From: Branchiostoma belcheri
Taxonomy: Eukaryota; Chordata; Leptocardii; Amphioxiformes; Branchiostomatidae
Length of the DNA: 64,000 nucleotides
NCBI RefSeq assembly: GCF_001625305.1
Contig: NW_017803357.1
Span: 272,622 to 336,621 of the forward strand
Direction of reading: 5' to 3'
The position numbers and the translations under genes are program-made. This document shows, piece by piece, positions 14,101 through 23,300 of the stretch. The stretch's first letter is position 1, and each line of letters opens with the position of its first letter. Below the pieces are notes generated by a model. The model was not told where the DNA came from, made no database searches, and saw only the letters and a program-made list of their open reading frames with translations.

Positions 14101-15261
14101 TAATGTTACTAGTTTCGTGAAGACTGCAACAAAAGAAGCAAAAACGGGTTTTAGCCAATAGTTTTAAGTTTAACCCTTCATTGTAACAGCAGTTAGTAAT
14201 TTGTGTAAAAGACTGATGTGTTTGGGAAATACTGAAAGAAGAAAGAAGGATCAAAACGTTAACAGTGATCGTAAAACATTTCCCGTTCATAGTTCACCTG
14301 CTGCGGTTTGACGTCCACTGACAACTGGGGTTTCCCGTGTCTGGAGTCCACCTGCGTGTGTCTGCAGCTCACAGGCTGCAAACCCATCGTCAGCATCCCG
14401 CCATGCGCCGTGCATCAGGTACAGATAGTCATTTTGCTTTGCTTGAATATATCTTTACATGTAATAGTCCCAACAACGCAAAAATAGGTAGATATATAAA
14501 GGAATGCTTTGTTATTAGAAAAAATTCCAAAACTTGTGATTAGCCCACTCGATTGTTACACTTTATCAAAGACTTCTGCTATCCCTTATTATTTGAATAA
14601 TTATGATATAGATTTATTAGGTTTATTCGACATTAGGTCTTGTTCAGCACATTAATCATTTATATTGTTTGTAACTTTCTTTATGTAGTTACCCATACAT
14701 TGTACCATGTGCAATTGTCGTGCAATAAGGTTCTTCATCTTAAAGCGTCATCTTATCATGTCTTAGGATATATTGGTACTGCAATATTTCTAAACCCAGA
14801 CATGGGTTGTTACAGATTTACTGGTATATGTACTGAACTATGGTGTGTTTCTTGTAGCCATGTCTGACGGAGTTTGAGTCATTCCTGGCCAACAACATCG
14901 TCATCGTGGCAGGAGTAGCACTGGCTATCGCCATAGTCCAGGTAAGCAATCGTACAACTGTTTAATAATAAAAAGTAGTAAGAGGCCTATCCAGTTGCTT
15001 GATCTATCATTTCCCATGTGTATCTCATTACCATCATCGACGTAATATGGGATATGGTATTACACTGTTAAACGTCGAATCACAAATATTTTATGTACTA
15101 ATGCCGTGTTGATCGCCTGTCCAGTAATGACTACTCTGCATGTAGAGAAATGAAGTGCTGTTTGATGACGTAACGTTCAACTGTCTCTCATCCCGCAGAT
15201 CATTGGCATTTGCTGCGCATGCGTCTTGATGAGGAACATCTACGGCGAAACCATCGCATAG
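1892..15261 (+). CDS. Tspan-1: tetraspanin (CD9/CD63-like), 7 exons, 239 aa
   Basis: Coding exons are 1892-1957, 12140-12340, 12980-13054, 13426-13530, 14293-14418, 14858-14941 and 15199-15261 (stop TAG). All introns are GT-AG and phase 0; intron 1 is 10.2 kb. The protein has four membrane segments (about residues 12-35, 53-75, 86-111, 205-230). The start MAEGCC puts Cys5/6 beside TM1 for likely palmitoylation. TM1 contains the conserved Asn (FIFNFIFW). The small loop has a sequon NMT at 50-52. TM2 is followed by GCCGAIKES at 75-83, and TM3 carries Glu101. The large loop has CCG at 152-154 and cysteines at 165, 170, 172, 178, 187 and 193, eight in all. Cys224, 225 and 227 end TM4, and the short tail is RNIYGETIA. 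Tetraspanins organise partner receptors in plasma or endosomal membranes. The subfamily is uncertain; there is no CD63-type GYEVM lysosomal tail. The start is the only ATG giving the family N-terminus and lies in CAACATGGCGGA. Confidence 0.93.
2515..2583. mobile_element. Short palindromic MITE, TAGCCTGG family
   Basis: It begins TAGCCTGGGTACCATCCTGG and ends with the inverse CCAGGATGGTTCCCAGGCTA. Flanking 9-mers AGCTTGGTC and ATCATGGTC match at 7 of 9 positions, a decayed target duplication. Same family as 11841-11988 and 36157-36242. Confidence 0.6.
3722..4274. mobile_element. Nested inverted-repeat elements
   Basis: Arms of CTCTCCAAGCAGAGGTTG type near 3722 and 3756 face an inverse CAGCCTCTGCTTGGAGAG near 4254. 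Inside, 3752-3903 is the reverse complement (diverged) of 10755-10921. A TAGCCTCT palindrome at 4056-4239 is inserted in the right part. At least three insertion events are stacked here. Confidence 0.55.
4056..4239. mobile_element. MITE, TAGCCTCTACCAGG family (copy 1)
   Basis: Palindrome whose arms share the GGAAAGAGTGGAAATCGGCC and AATAGAGAGATA segments with the other copies. Left terminus TAGCCTCTTCC, right terminus GGTAGAGGCTA. The 9-mers flanking it do not match, so its target duplication is lost or it is rearranged. Confidence 0.65.
5125..5288. mobile_element. MITE, TAGCCTCTACCAGG family (copy 2), with intact 9-bp TSD
   Basis: A near-perfect palindrome with arms of about 65 bp, TAGCCTCTACCAGGCTTGGG to its inverse. 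The 9-mer TGTGGCAGG is duplicated exactly at 5116-5124 and 5289-5297. It has no coding capacity. Lies in Tspan-1 intron 1. Confidence 0.85.
5690..5880 (+). mobile_element. Probable LINE 3' tail
   Basis: A low-GC stretch ending GGATTGAATAAATTGAAATTG with an AATAAA signal and short 3' tandem motif. A similar ending occurs at 22220-22350. No reverse transcriptase coding sequence remains. Confidence 0.4.
6096..6242. mobile_element. Palindromic MITE with 8-bp TSD (hAT-like)
   Basis: Arms of about 50 bp begin TAATCTCCAAGCAGATCTTT and end with the inverse. The centre is CCCCCACCTTGGGTGGGGG. TCAGGACG is duplicated exactly at 6088-6095 and 6243-6250; an 8-bp duplication suggests hAT. Related, degraded sequences lie at 3752-3912, 10745-10921 and around 42140-42422. 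Confidence 0.75.
7281..7433. repeat. 153-bp inverted repeat (hairpin)
   Basis: AGAATTTAATTGACTG at 7281 and GATGACAGAAGGACGATAAC inside the left arm are mirrored by GTTATCGTCCTTCTGTCATC and CAGTCAATTAAATTCTT on the right. No exact target duplication was found. Confidence 0.6.
7606..7749. mobile_element. MITE, TAGCCTCTACCAGG family (copy 3, degraded left arm)
   Basis: The right arm is intact (GGCCAATTTCTACTCTTTCC then GGTAGAGGCTA). The left arm keeps TAGCCTCTACCAGACG, then diverges. A second half copy ending GATAGAGGCTA lies directly downstream at about 7826-7903. Confidence 0.65.
8072..8310 (+). repeat. Dispersed repeat with internal (GT)n
   Basis: A hairpin ACCTCCATGAAAAATGGAGG is followed by a (GT)n run from about 8115, then TTTCCGCACATTTGTAGTCA and GACAAAGGTCAAGTTCAAAT. 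The same order recurs at 28680-29050, so the microsatellite is part of a dispersed family. Confidence 0.55.
8396..9296. mobile_element. Nested TAA-TSD DNA elements (PIF/Harbinger-like MITEs)
   Basis: The outer element begins AGCGACGGTCACAACCCGCC and ends with the inverse, flanked by TAA at 8393-8395 and 9297-9299. A second element with nearly the same termini (AGCGACGGTCACAACTCGCC to GGCGAGTTGTGACCGAGGCT) sits inside at 8791-9150, flanked by TAA at 8788 and 9151. The interior is rich in CGTACG and ACGTGC motifs and has no transposase. A 3-bp TWA duplication is typical of PIF/Harbinger. Confidence 0.7.
9845..10025 (+). repeat. Degenerate minisatellite
   Basis: Roughly 20-30 bp units built on GTAAGAAATGTACC, for example at 9893, 9908, 9977 and 10011, inside the foldback element. 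Confidence 0.55.
10078..10199. mobile_element. MITE, TAGCCTCTACCAGG family (copy 4), with intact 9-bp TSD
   Basis: Starts TAGCCTCTACCAGGCTTGAG and ends with the inverse. The right arm is shortened to about 30 bp. CCAACATCC is duplicated exactly at 10069-10077 and 10200-10208. Confidence 0.85.
11841..11988. mobile_element. MITE, TAGCCTGG family, nested, with intact 9-bp TSD
   Basis: Palindrome from TAGCCTGGGTACC to GGTACCCAGGCTA, with an internal direct duplication of the CTTCTTAGGGAAGCAAGTGT block. CTGTTCACT is duplicated at 11832-11840 and 11989-11997. The undisturbed left arm of the host element has this 9-mer once (9615-9623, inverse), giving a built-in empty site. Confidence 0.85.
13565..13965 (+). 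mobile_element. LINE 3' fragment in Tspan-1 intron 4
   Basis: One frame reads RTNRYKNSPIPYMIKLLNEQ then stop, resembling the C-terminus of a LINE ORF2. A 3' tail follows, ending AATAAACC and short (CATT)n, as in CR1/L2-type elements. Sense orientation. Confidence 0.6.
14686..14735 (+). mobile_element. LINE tail fragment in Tspan-1 intron 5
   Basis: CCATACATTGTACCATGTGC and GTGCAATAAGGTTC match the 3' end of the LINE fragment at 49240-49777. A more decayed copy is at 3248-3310. Confidence 0.45.
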
Positions 15262-15700
15262 AAATCCGCCATCTTGTTTCTTGCCAGTTTCCAGCTGCGT
15301 GTAGACAAGTGGATATTAAGGCCATAAGTTGTATTCTACTTGCAGTGTGCCTTGTAGCACTTCTCAGAGGAAATGTTGGAGTATTGTATTGAAGTATTGA
15401 GTTGAAATGATATTTTGTATACCGTACAGCATTATGTATTCTTCATATGACTCCTTCCTAAGAGATTTCGGAATGTTCCTTTGTTTTAAACGTTACGAAG
15501 TCAAGTCGGTATAGTTTAAAAGTTAGACATTAGTTAATTATTTCGTTAAATTTGTTTAGGTTGTTTACACGTTTGAAAGATTGGTGAACAAACATGTTAT
15601 AGAGTTACTTTAAGTGATGTTTCCATCACATTTTTATATAGCAGGAAATACAATATGTGAGTTGTCGGACTGACTTGGTTAAATGGCGACGGGAAAAACC

Positions 15701-15714
15701 GTTACCATGGCAAC
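15701..15714. promoter_or_regulatory. RFX X-box consensus in the Tspan-1 3' UTR
   Basis: GTTACCATGGCAAC is a perfect near-palindromic X-box. It lies downstream of the Tspan-1 stop and 1.7 kb before the Tspan-2 start. It may be a chance match. Confidence 0.25.
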
Positions 15715-15882
15715 AGATCCATATATTCTTATTTGGTAAGTTGTTCAGAAATGATGACAGCGTTACGTTATCGTAGATCATACAAAAGTGCCTGGAAGAA
15801 CTCTTGGTTAGGGTTGAAGTTTCACGTGGCCTTGTTATGATCGCTAAAGAAGGAAAATAATTTGTTACCGCCACTAAGCATC

Positions 15883-15888
15883 AATAAA
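15883..15888 (+). terminator. Poly(A) signal AATAAA, Tspan-1
   Basis: First good AATAAA downstream of the Tspan-1 stop, implying a 3' UTR of about 0.6 kb. Confidence 0.5.
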
Positions 15889-17378
15889 TATTAAAAGGAA
15901 AATAGTGTGATTCATTTTTGATTTATGTTGATATTATTATGATATTTTCCTCCAAAGTTAGTGCAGAAGTGACGAAAAGAGAATACTAAAATGCGACATG
16001 TAAGGGCTTTGGAACGTAATGAAGCGTTACAAATTCGACACCACTGTATATATAACTATTTTAGCGCCCTTACCAGCTTTCTTGGAGCGTTGCTGATAGC
16101 GATTTTTACACGGACTAAGGTTCAACTGTCATTAGAGAAGCTAACTCATGTAAAACAAACTGGGTATCAGCGCCCCCCCCCAAATAATAGAATAATAAGA
16201 CCCTCTCTCCAAGAAGTCTGTAAAAGAGGCTAACTATTTTAAGGTAGCACATGTGTACAGAAAGTTACAACAGTATTTGAGAACGTTCGATCACTGGAAA
16301 GAAAGTGTTACATGTATGGTACACGCCATTGTCATGGGTTGAACAGCACAAACGTAAATATGAATCAGTCGCCAATTGCATAATTTTATATGGTCAGTTA
16401 TACTCTAAGAAGGCATACCAAACATATCTTTACTTTCCTAAAGGCACCCAACGTGATTTTAGGGCAGTGACACTAGGTTTTCTGGGTCAATTTTCTGAGC
16501 ATTTTCAATGTAGTAAGGTGAAAGAACCCTATCCCATAGTATACTGATATCTGTGAGGAAAAAGCAATGTCGCTCACGGTTGCTTGTTTTGTATTGTAGG
16601 CTTACCAAAAATTCTGTTTCATGCACTTCAAATATGAAACGATGACGAAAATGTATTAAGAAATGGCAGTAAATGTCAAACAGATTTCCTCATTCAGAAT
16701 ATTTTTTTTGTTTTGCCGTCCTGAAATTGCATCGGATGCCTTACGTTAGGCCACACCGAAGTAATTTTATGGATGACGCGCGCGCATTGATATATACCTG
16801 TTCTCACAACAAAAAAAAATCACGTCATCCGAGGCTCTTGCCTGGCTTTAGGCCTGGATAGTCCATGGTAGCTTGCTATATAGCGACAATACGGAGCCGG
16901 TGGTAATCCGGAGGATGGCATCCAGGCTGCTGAAGCTCCACGACTCAAGACCTCAGTACATACCATACAGTGTCGATTCATAAATCCGCAAAAAGCCAGC
17001 ATGCTTGTCGTATATGTCGCTACGTTTTGCCGCCAATTCACAATACCAGCTTTGCCCTTGTATTCCTGTGGTTTAGTAGCATTTTTATTTTTGGCCGGAT
17101 TTTTTTTACTCGCCCAAGCACACTAGTTTGGAGGTCTTCAGAGGATGTCATCCATAAAATGAAGACGTTGTGGCCTTACCGGGAATTTGCTGTTCAAATT
17201 CCCGCCTCGCGCCCACTGTTGACGTCAGCTGTGCTCAACTGTAGAACACGTTTTCAGGGACCCCGCCATAGGTAAATACTCCCAGTCCACACCCCACCTG
17301 TCCACAGAACCACCCAGGGCGTCACGTACAGACGACACTTTGAGGATACCTCAGGACACAGCGAGAAAAACATCCAAG
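15889..17378. other. Tspan-1/Tspan-2 spacer
   Basis: No gene seen. About 16500-16745 is one of four dispersed copies of an unnamed repeat (also 930-1085, 4725-5060 and 27330-27450; shared motif CTGAAATTGCATCGGATGCC). The 200 bp before the Tspan-2 ATG are GC-richer, with TGACGTCA at 17220-17227, and are the probable promoter. Confidence 0.5.
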
Positions 17379-20300
17379 ATGGCGGAGGGGTGCTGTGGCT
17401 CCATTATCAAGATCTTACTCTTTATCTTCAACTTTGTCTTCTGGGTAAGAAGAACATTTTACAAATCGTTGTGTGCTTTGACCTTCGTGTCTTGTTTGGG
17501 CGTGGTTAGTCACGGTAGTTTTCTGGTAATATCCTGTAGTATTCTGCTCAGAATGTGGCTGTGAACGTCCCTTACTTAAACTGGAGTTTCTTACCGACAA
17601 TAAGCTTCCAGGTTTCAGTATAACATTATTTGTAAATCTGGAAGTGGTATAAAGCATTGATCGAAAAGAAACTGGCAACGAGTGAGATACAAACAACATG
17701 GCGGAGATAGCAGTACAATAGACGTTTACTCAAGACCGTTGGAATTGTTATTACTTAGCTACCGCTGATTAGTTAGTTACCCTGAAGTGTTAGAAGCATA
17801 GGTATAGTCTAAAAATCATTATTTTCTATTCTTGAACTGCTACATCATCGTGAATGGAAATATGAAAATAGGCATTTCTGTTATTATTGTGGAGGTAGTT
17901 AAAGCATACAACTGCACGATGTCAAGCCAGATGCATGATCCTGCCAAATACATGACTCTGACACTACTTGGGGGTTTCCAATATACCTGAGACAAGGGGT
18001 AGGAGGGGTTTGGTCGTGATGTGGGAGACTCTTCTTGGGCCCTTGTCGTCTTGCCAGACGATCTACAGCTAACCTAACCTGGCCCTGAACAATGACCCGA
18101 CTCTAATAACCCTAACCCTCACAAGGATTTGTCTCAAAACTGGTCTTGGGCAATCTTGAAGTATAGTATGTTACACCTGTGACGTTCTTTTTAAAGTCAG
18201 GAATACTTTAAGTACAGAATTTACAAGTATTTTGACTGGAGTTTGACTGAAGATTTGACGCTATTATATTGTTACACGTGGAAGGGCCGAGAAAAGGTGA
18301 TGTGTGCAGACTGTGTACACAAGGCGTCGGCACGAAAATTCCAAACTCAAACTTGCAAACAGAAGGATAAGAGCGCGGGAAACAGACAAAAAACACTTAC
18401 ATAATCCTAAAATAAGTTTTTTCTTTCTTTCAAGATGAAACAAGATAAGATTCTGTCCCTTTGCCATTTCCGAGAAAATTGGATCCATGCACATCAGCTT
18501 GTCTACTTAGCGCATTGTTCTAGATCCGTTCTTTTCTCAATGCGTAATGCCAAATCAAATCATAGGAAGGAACGTCACTTTGCTATATATAGTATTTCAT
18601 TCTTGGTCGGTCACAAATGTCTAATTTCTTACGCTCGATAACCTGGTTAGAAAAATAACTCATTGTTACTTTTATAGGTGGATTTAAACCGCCACTGAAA
18701 AATTTCGTTGGTTTTTGCCATTTGCTTCTGATATGACATGCACAACTAGTCGGTAAATTAGACATTCCAGCACGCAAGGTTATGTGTCTGCCTCCAATTG
18801 TTACGTTGTTAACGACACGCAGTGTAAAATGTCCTACCAGCTACAAACAACGTTTAACACGATCCAAGCCGTCATATTTGTTAAGGGATTAGTTAAAGGT
18901 TGTAGTAATCTCCCATATTAGATCTAGACTACGTGTGACAACTTCGATAAACACCTGTGCGTTAGTAATTCAATTGGGACTAGCCTGTGTGCTATTGGCC
19001 AATACGTTATGACGTCATATTGTTTAGGAGAGGATCCTTCAAAGTTGGATACAATGTTGATTTTTAATAAGACGTGATGTGCATAAGAATCGAGACTGGC
19101 AGTTAGCAAATATCAACGGAAAAACTTAGCAAATATCACAATCTCCAGCTCAGCCCAAGTGTGTCCGACATTGCCTACTGATTTTAACTTTCAATCATTA
19201 CATTGTAAATAGCGATCAAATGAATTTGAATTTAGGATAGACTTAAATCTGACATTTAACATAGAACTAGAGTTACACGATCTCATACCTTCGCCAAACT
19301 ATGTTTACCTTACACCTTGCGAAGTGTGTTCTCATTAACAATACAAATAAGATCATTTCCCTGTTATGAATTACATCATGAAATATATCATATCATCCAC
19401 ATAATGACAGTCTTATCCTCACAAAGAAGGCCACTCTAACATTTCCTCATAAATCATGCAAATAAGGTCCTGATTTGAATAATGTAACTGAGAACGAGAG
19501 AATCACAGACAGATATTGATTATGTAAATAAAGACTTAATTTGCATAATCAATGAGAATATGTTGTAAGTTAGCAATGGTAACTGCCTGGAATTTCATTC
19601 TTAGGGTATTTGAAAGTTAAGTGAAGGTGAACATTATTAAACATAACTTATTCAAATAAGGATATAATTTGCATAATTTATGAGGAAAGGCTGGAATGGC
19701 ATTCTTTGTTAAGATAAGAGTATTATTACGACTGCCTTTTGGTGGAGAACATGATCAACTGATATAATTCATGATCATGGAAATAGGATCTATTGCATAA
19801 TCAGAGGAAATAATCATTTGGCGAAGGTATGAGATCGTGGAACTCTAGTTTNNNNNNNNNNNNNNNNNNNNATTTATTCCTTAGAGGTTCTGTATCACTA
19901 TCATATCCAAATAACTTAAATTTTTACTTTATGTTCAATCATTTATAAAGGAAACTAAAAGATTTGAGTAATTCTTTCCTATCAATTTTGTAAGTTCTGC
20001 CTGGAGTACTTTACACATTGTAACCTTATTTATTCTGTTCTGTTATTATTAAGCTTTGCATGTCTGTTTTTGCATTTGCTTTTGTATTTTTGTAATGTTA
20101 GATGGCGACATGAACATAAGCTCCGGCTTGAGTGTGTCGTCATCTTGTCCACTTTGCTCCTAAATGTTTTAATAAAGAAAAAAAAAACATGAACGTATAT
20201 CGCTTCCACGGTTATGTTCTTTACGTTTATGAAGATAGTATGGGGGTGTGACAGTAGGGAAGTTAAAGACAGTGTGGCGATGTGGAGGGCAGTACGGAGG

Positions 20301-23300
20301 TGTTAATGGTATGGAGGACATTGGTGGCCCACCGTAATGTTGGACACTGTACATTGACATGCAGATGATGGTGATGATGATGAGTTCAGATGTTAGGCCG
20401 TGTTTATGTGAAGTCACCCAAACCGCGAGTCGGGTAACTCACATTCCTCACATCTGGTCCACGTGCCACACATTCCTTTGAAACCGTGTTCGATCACAAT
20501 TCGCTTGAGCTACAATTATTGTTGTTTGATGAAAACACGCAAGGTGGCGTGTTATCAATGCCAGAGGTCAACGACCTGCTTGCTGGTGCCCCCCTCCCAG
20601 CGTATCTCGGCCAAATGCCGACGTGGTCCCGCCAGAGGCGGTGAAGCTCGTCCTAGAACGGACACATTATTTGACCATTACTTCTCTTTAAGTTGCTGCC
20701 ACGTAAAAGTTGGTATTACATATAAATAAAGAAATATCATCCCGTGATCCATGAGTCACATTGAAGTCACATTGCGTTCAGACGCAAATCGCGATGCGGG
20801 AAAACCGATTCGAAACCACCTCTAGAAGTGGTTTGGGATCGAGGCGCTTTCAATGTGATTTGGAGCGTTCAGATGGAGCCACTTGAAACCGGCTTCGGGG
20901 TAAACCACATGTAAAGCGCCTTGGGTGACTTCACATGAACAAGGCTAAAATGTACGTTCATGTCCAGGTGACCGGAGCGGTGCTGCTGGGAGTGGGCATC
21001 TGGCTGCGTGTGGACCAGGATGTGTCCAGGTTCGTGTCAGGTGACCTGAACATGACGTGGTTCTACACGGCCTGTTACGTCATGATCGCCGCCGGAGCCA
21101 TCACCATGGTAACGGGGTTCCTGGGCTGCTGCGGAGCCATGAAGGAGAACAAGATCATGCTGATGATCGTAAGAGAACGTTTAAGTACTCAAGTAGACAA
21201 AATGTTTAAAGCTAAAACTTTTGATCCAACACAAAAATTCTCTCACCTAGAGCTTTCGACCAGTCACCCTGGTCTTCCTCAGTAGACTGACCCAGCGAAG
21301 CTTGTCACGTGGCTTCTTTGAACCGCGACGGGGTCGACGTCGTCTACCATTTACCTTTGACCCAGTGTTGACGTCACACTTCAAAGAAGCCACGTGATAA
21401 GCTTCACTGGGTCAGTCTACTGAGGAAGACCAGAGAGACTGGTCAAAAGCTCTAGGTGAGAGAATTTTTGTGTTGGATCAAAAGTTTTAACTTTAAACAT
21501 GTAACTACCAACACAGATGAACTCTCATGGAAGTAGACAAAATATATTACTAATGTTCTTAAACTTCCACAGAAAGTTCTCCACAGCTCAAATCCGTTAT
21601 CAAACCTCAAGGAGAACCTTCCGAAGTTAAGTAGGACTAATGTGGGGTTCATAATACTAGCATTTGTGTAACATAGTACGTTGCTTGGCGAGTGTCAATA
21701 ACATACACGGTTTGTATCCGTTTCTCATGTATTGAACACTGCTCTATAAAAGCCCATTAGTTACAGTAACTATGTATGTACGATTGCAACCGTTACGGGA
21801 GTTTGTTACGATTCGTGTGATGATATGGGTCAATGCGTTGAAACGTATGTAAAGACCATTAAAGTTTGGAACGTCTTGTGTCCCTCCAGTTTGCGGGTAT
21901 TTTGGGAGTACTGTTCCTCATCGAGCTGATAGCGGGGATCCTGGGAGTTGTTTACCGTGATCAGGTGAGTGTGCAAAACACGTGTCCATCAAACGCCATT
22001 ACACGCTGTATATCGTGTCCTTGGCTTATCTACAAGCCAAGGATACATTTTCAAACATTTCTCAATTGATCAATTCATCATGGAGCAATAAGAAGCATTC
22101 CATGTTTATTTCGTGATGTATTGCTTTCCAAAAAATACAAATATTGGATAAAACACACATTAGCATTGTCATATTAGAGTGAACCACAAATTTCAATGTC
22201 GATGTCATTTTTGTAGTTGTTGTAAATATACTAGTATAATATTTTGGGCATTTTATCTTGTAAATATCAACGCCATTCAGGCAACATTGTATGTCATGTT
22301 TGTTATGTTTGGTATCCTAATAAAGAATTGAATTGAAATTGAAGAATTGAATCAATGTTTGTGTGTTACCTAGGTAACGGAATGGACGCGCAGCTCTTTC
22401 ATTGAAGCGCTTGGTACGGGCAAGATTGATGCCAAGAGTGAGAGTTTCAGGGAGCTCGTGACGGTTCTGCAGGACCAGGTGTGTGATATAGTAATAACCA
22501 CGTATGATATAGTAATAACCACTTATGGCCATTTTTATCTCGGCCGCCTTAGCGGCCGAGGTATTGTGCTCAAAAATAGGTACGTTGGATGACTGGATAA
22601 ATCTTGATTTCGACCGTGAAAACCAATGAAACCAATTACTCTGCATGTATACTTTACTTTGTGGTGTCGACCTACCGGATGATAGTGTCGTTATTCTTAT
22701 ACAACAAAGAAGAAATGCTGTTTACCACAAAACCATTGTTTTATATCATAGTATGCCTTTAATGTTCTAGAATTTCGCTAATAGCTGCTGTAATTGGACC
22801 AATAAATCAATGACATAAATTATGTACATTAACCTTCCATATTTGCCTAAGTCGCAAGATGTCGCTTTTGATTGGTGAATAAATCACTGTGACGCACGTA
22901 AATATTCACTTGAACTGAGAAATTACCGCCCAACAAAACGGACCATTAGATTCCCAGTGCTGTATTACTCTTTTGTTCTTGTGGTCAACTTGTTTTCTTT
23001 GCTTGAATCGCGTAAAAGACCAAGGAAAATACAATGAAATCGGCAATCGCCGAGCCGCGCCGATCTGCCGGCGCCATCTTGGATTTTTTTGGAAAGCTGC
23101 AATTTGGCCCAAACCGCTAGAGGGGGCGAATTAAAATGTTTAATATATTCGGTCTGAAGTTTTAGTAGCTCTAGCAGTAGAGGAGAAGTTTGATAATGCA
23201 TAGAACGGATAAAATAGAATAAAATTAAATGAAATAAAATAAAACAGAATAAGAAAATAAAATGAAAATAAATAAAAAATAAATAAAAATAAAAAAAATA

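Noticed and set aside
17220..17227. Perfect CRE (TGACGTCA) before Tspan-2, and another at 51283 before Tspan-5, as shared promoter control
   Set aside because: The same octamer also occurs near 19011, 21370, 56145 and 62885, so promoter enrichment is not shown.
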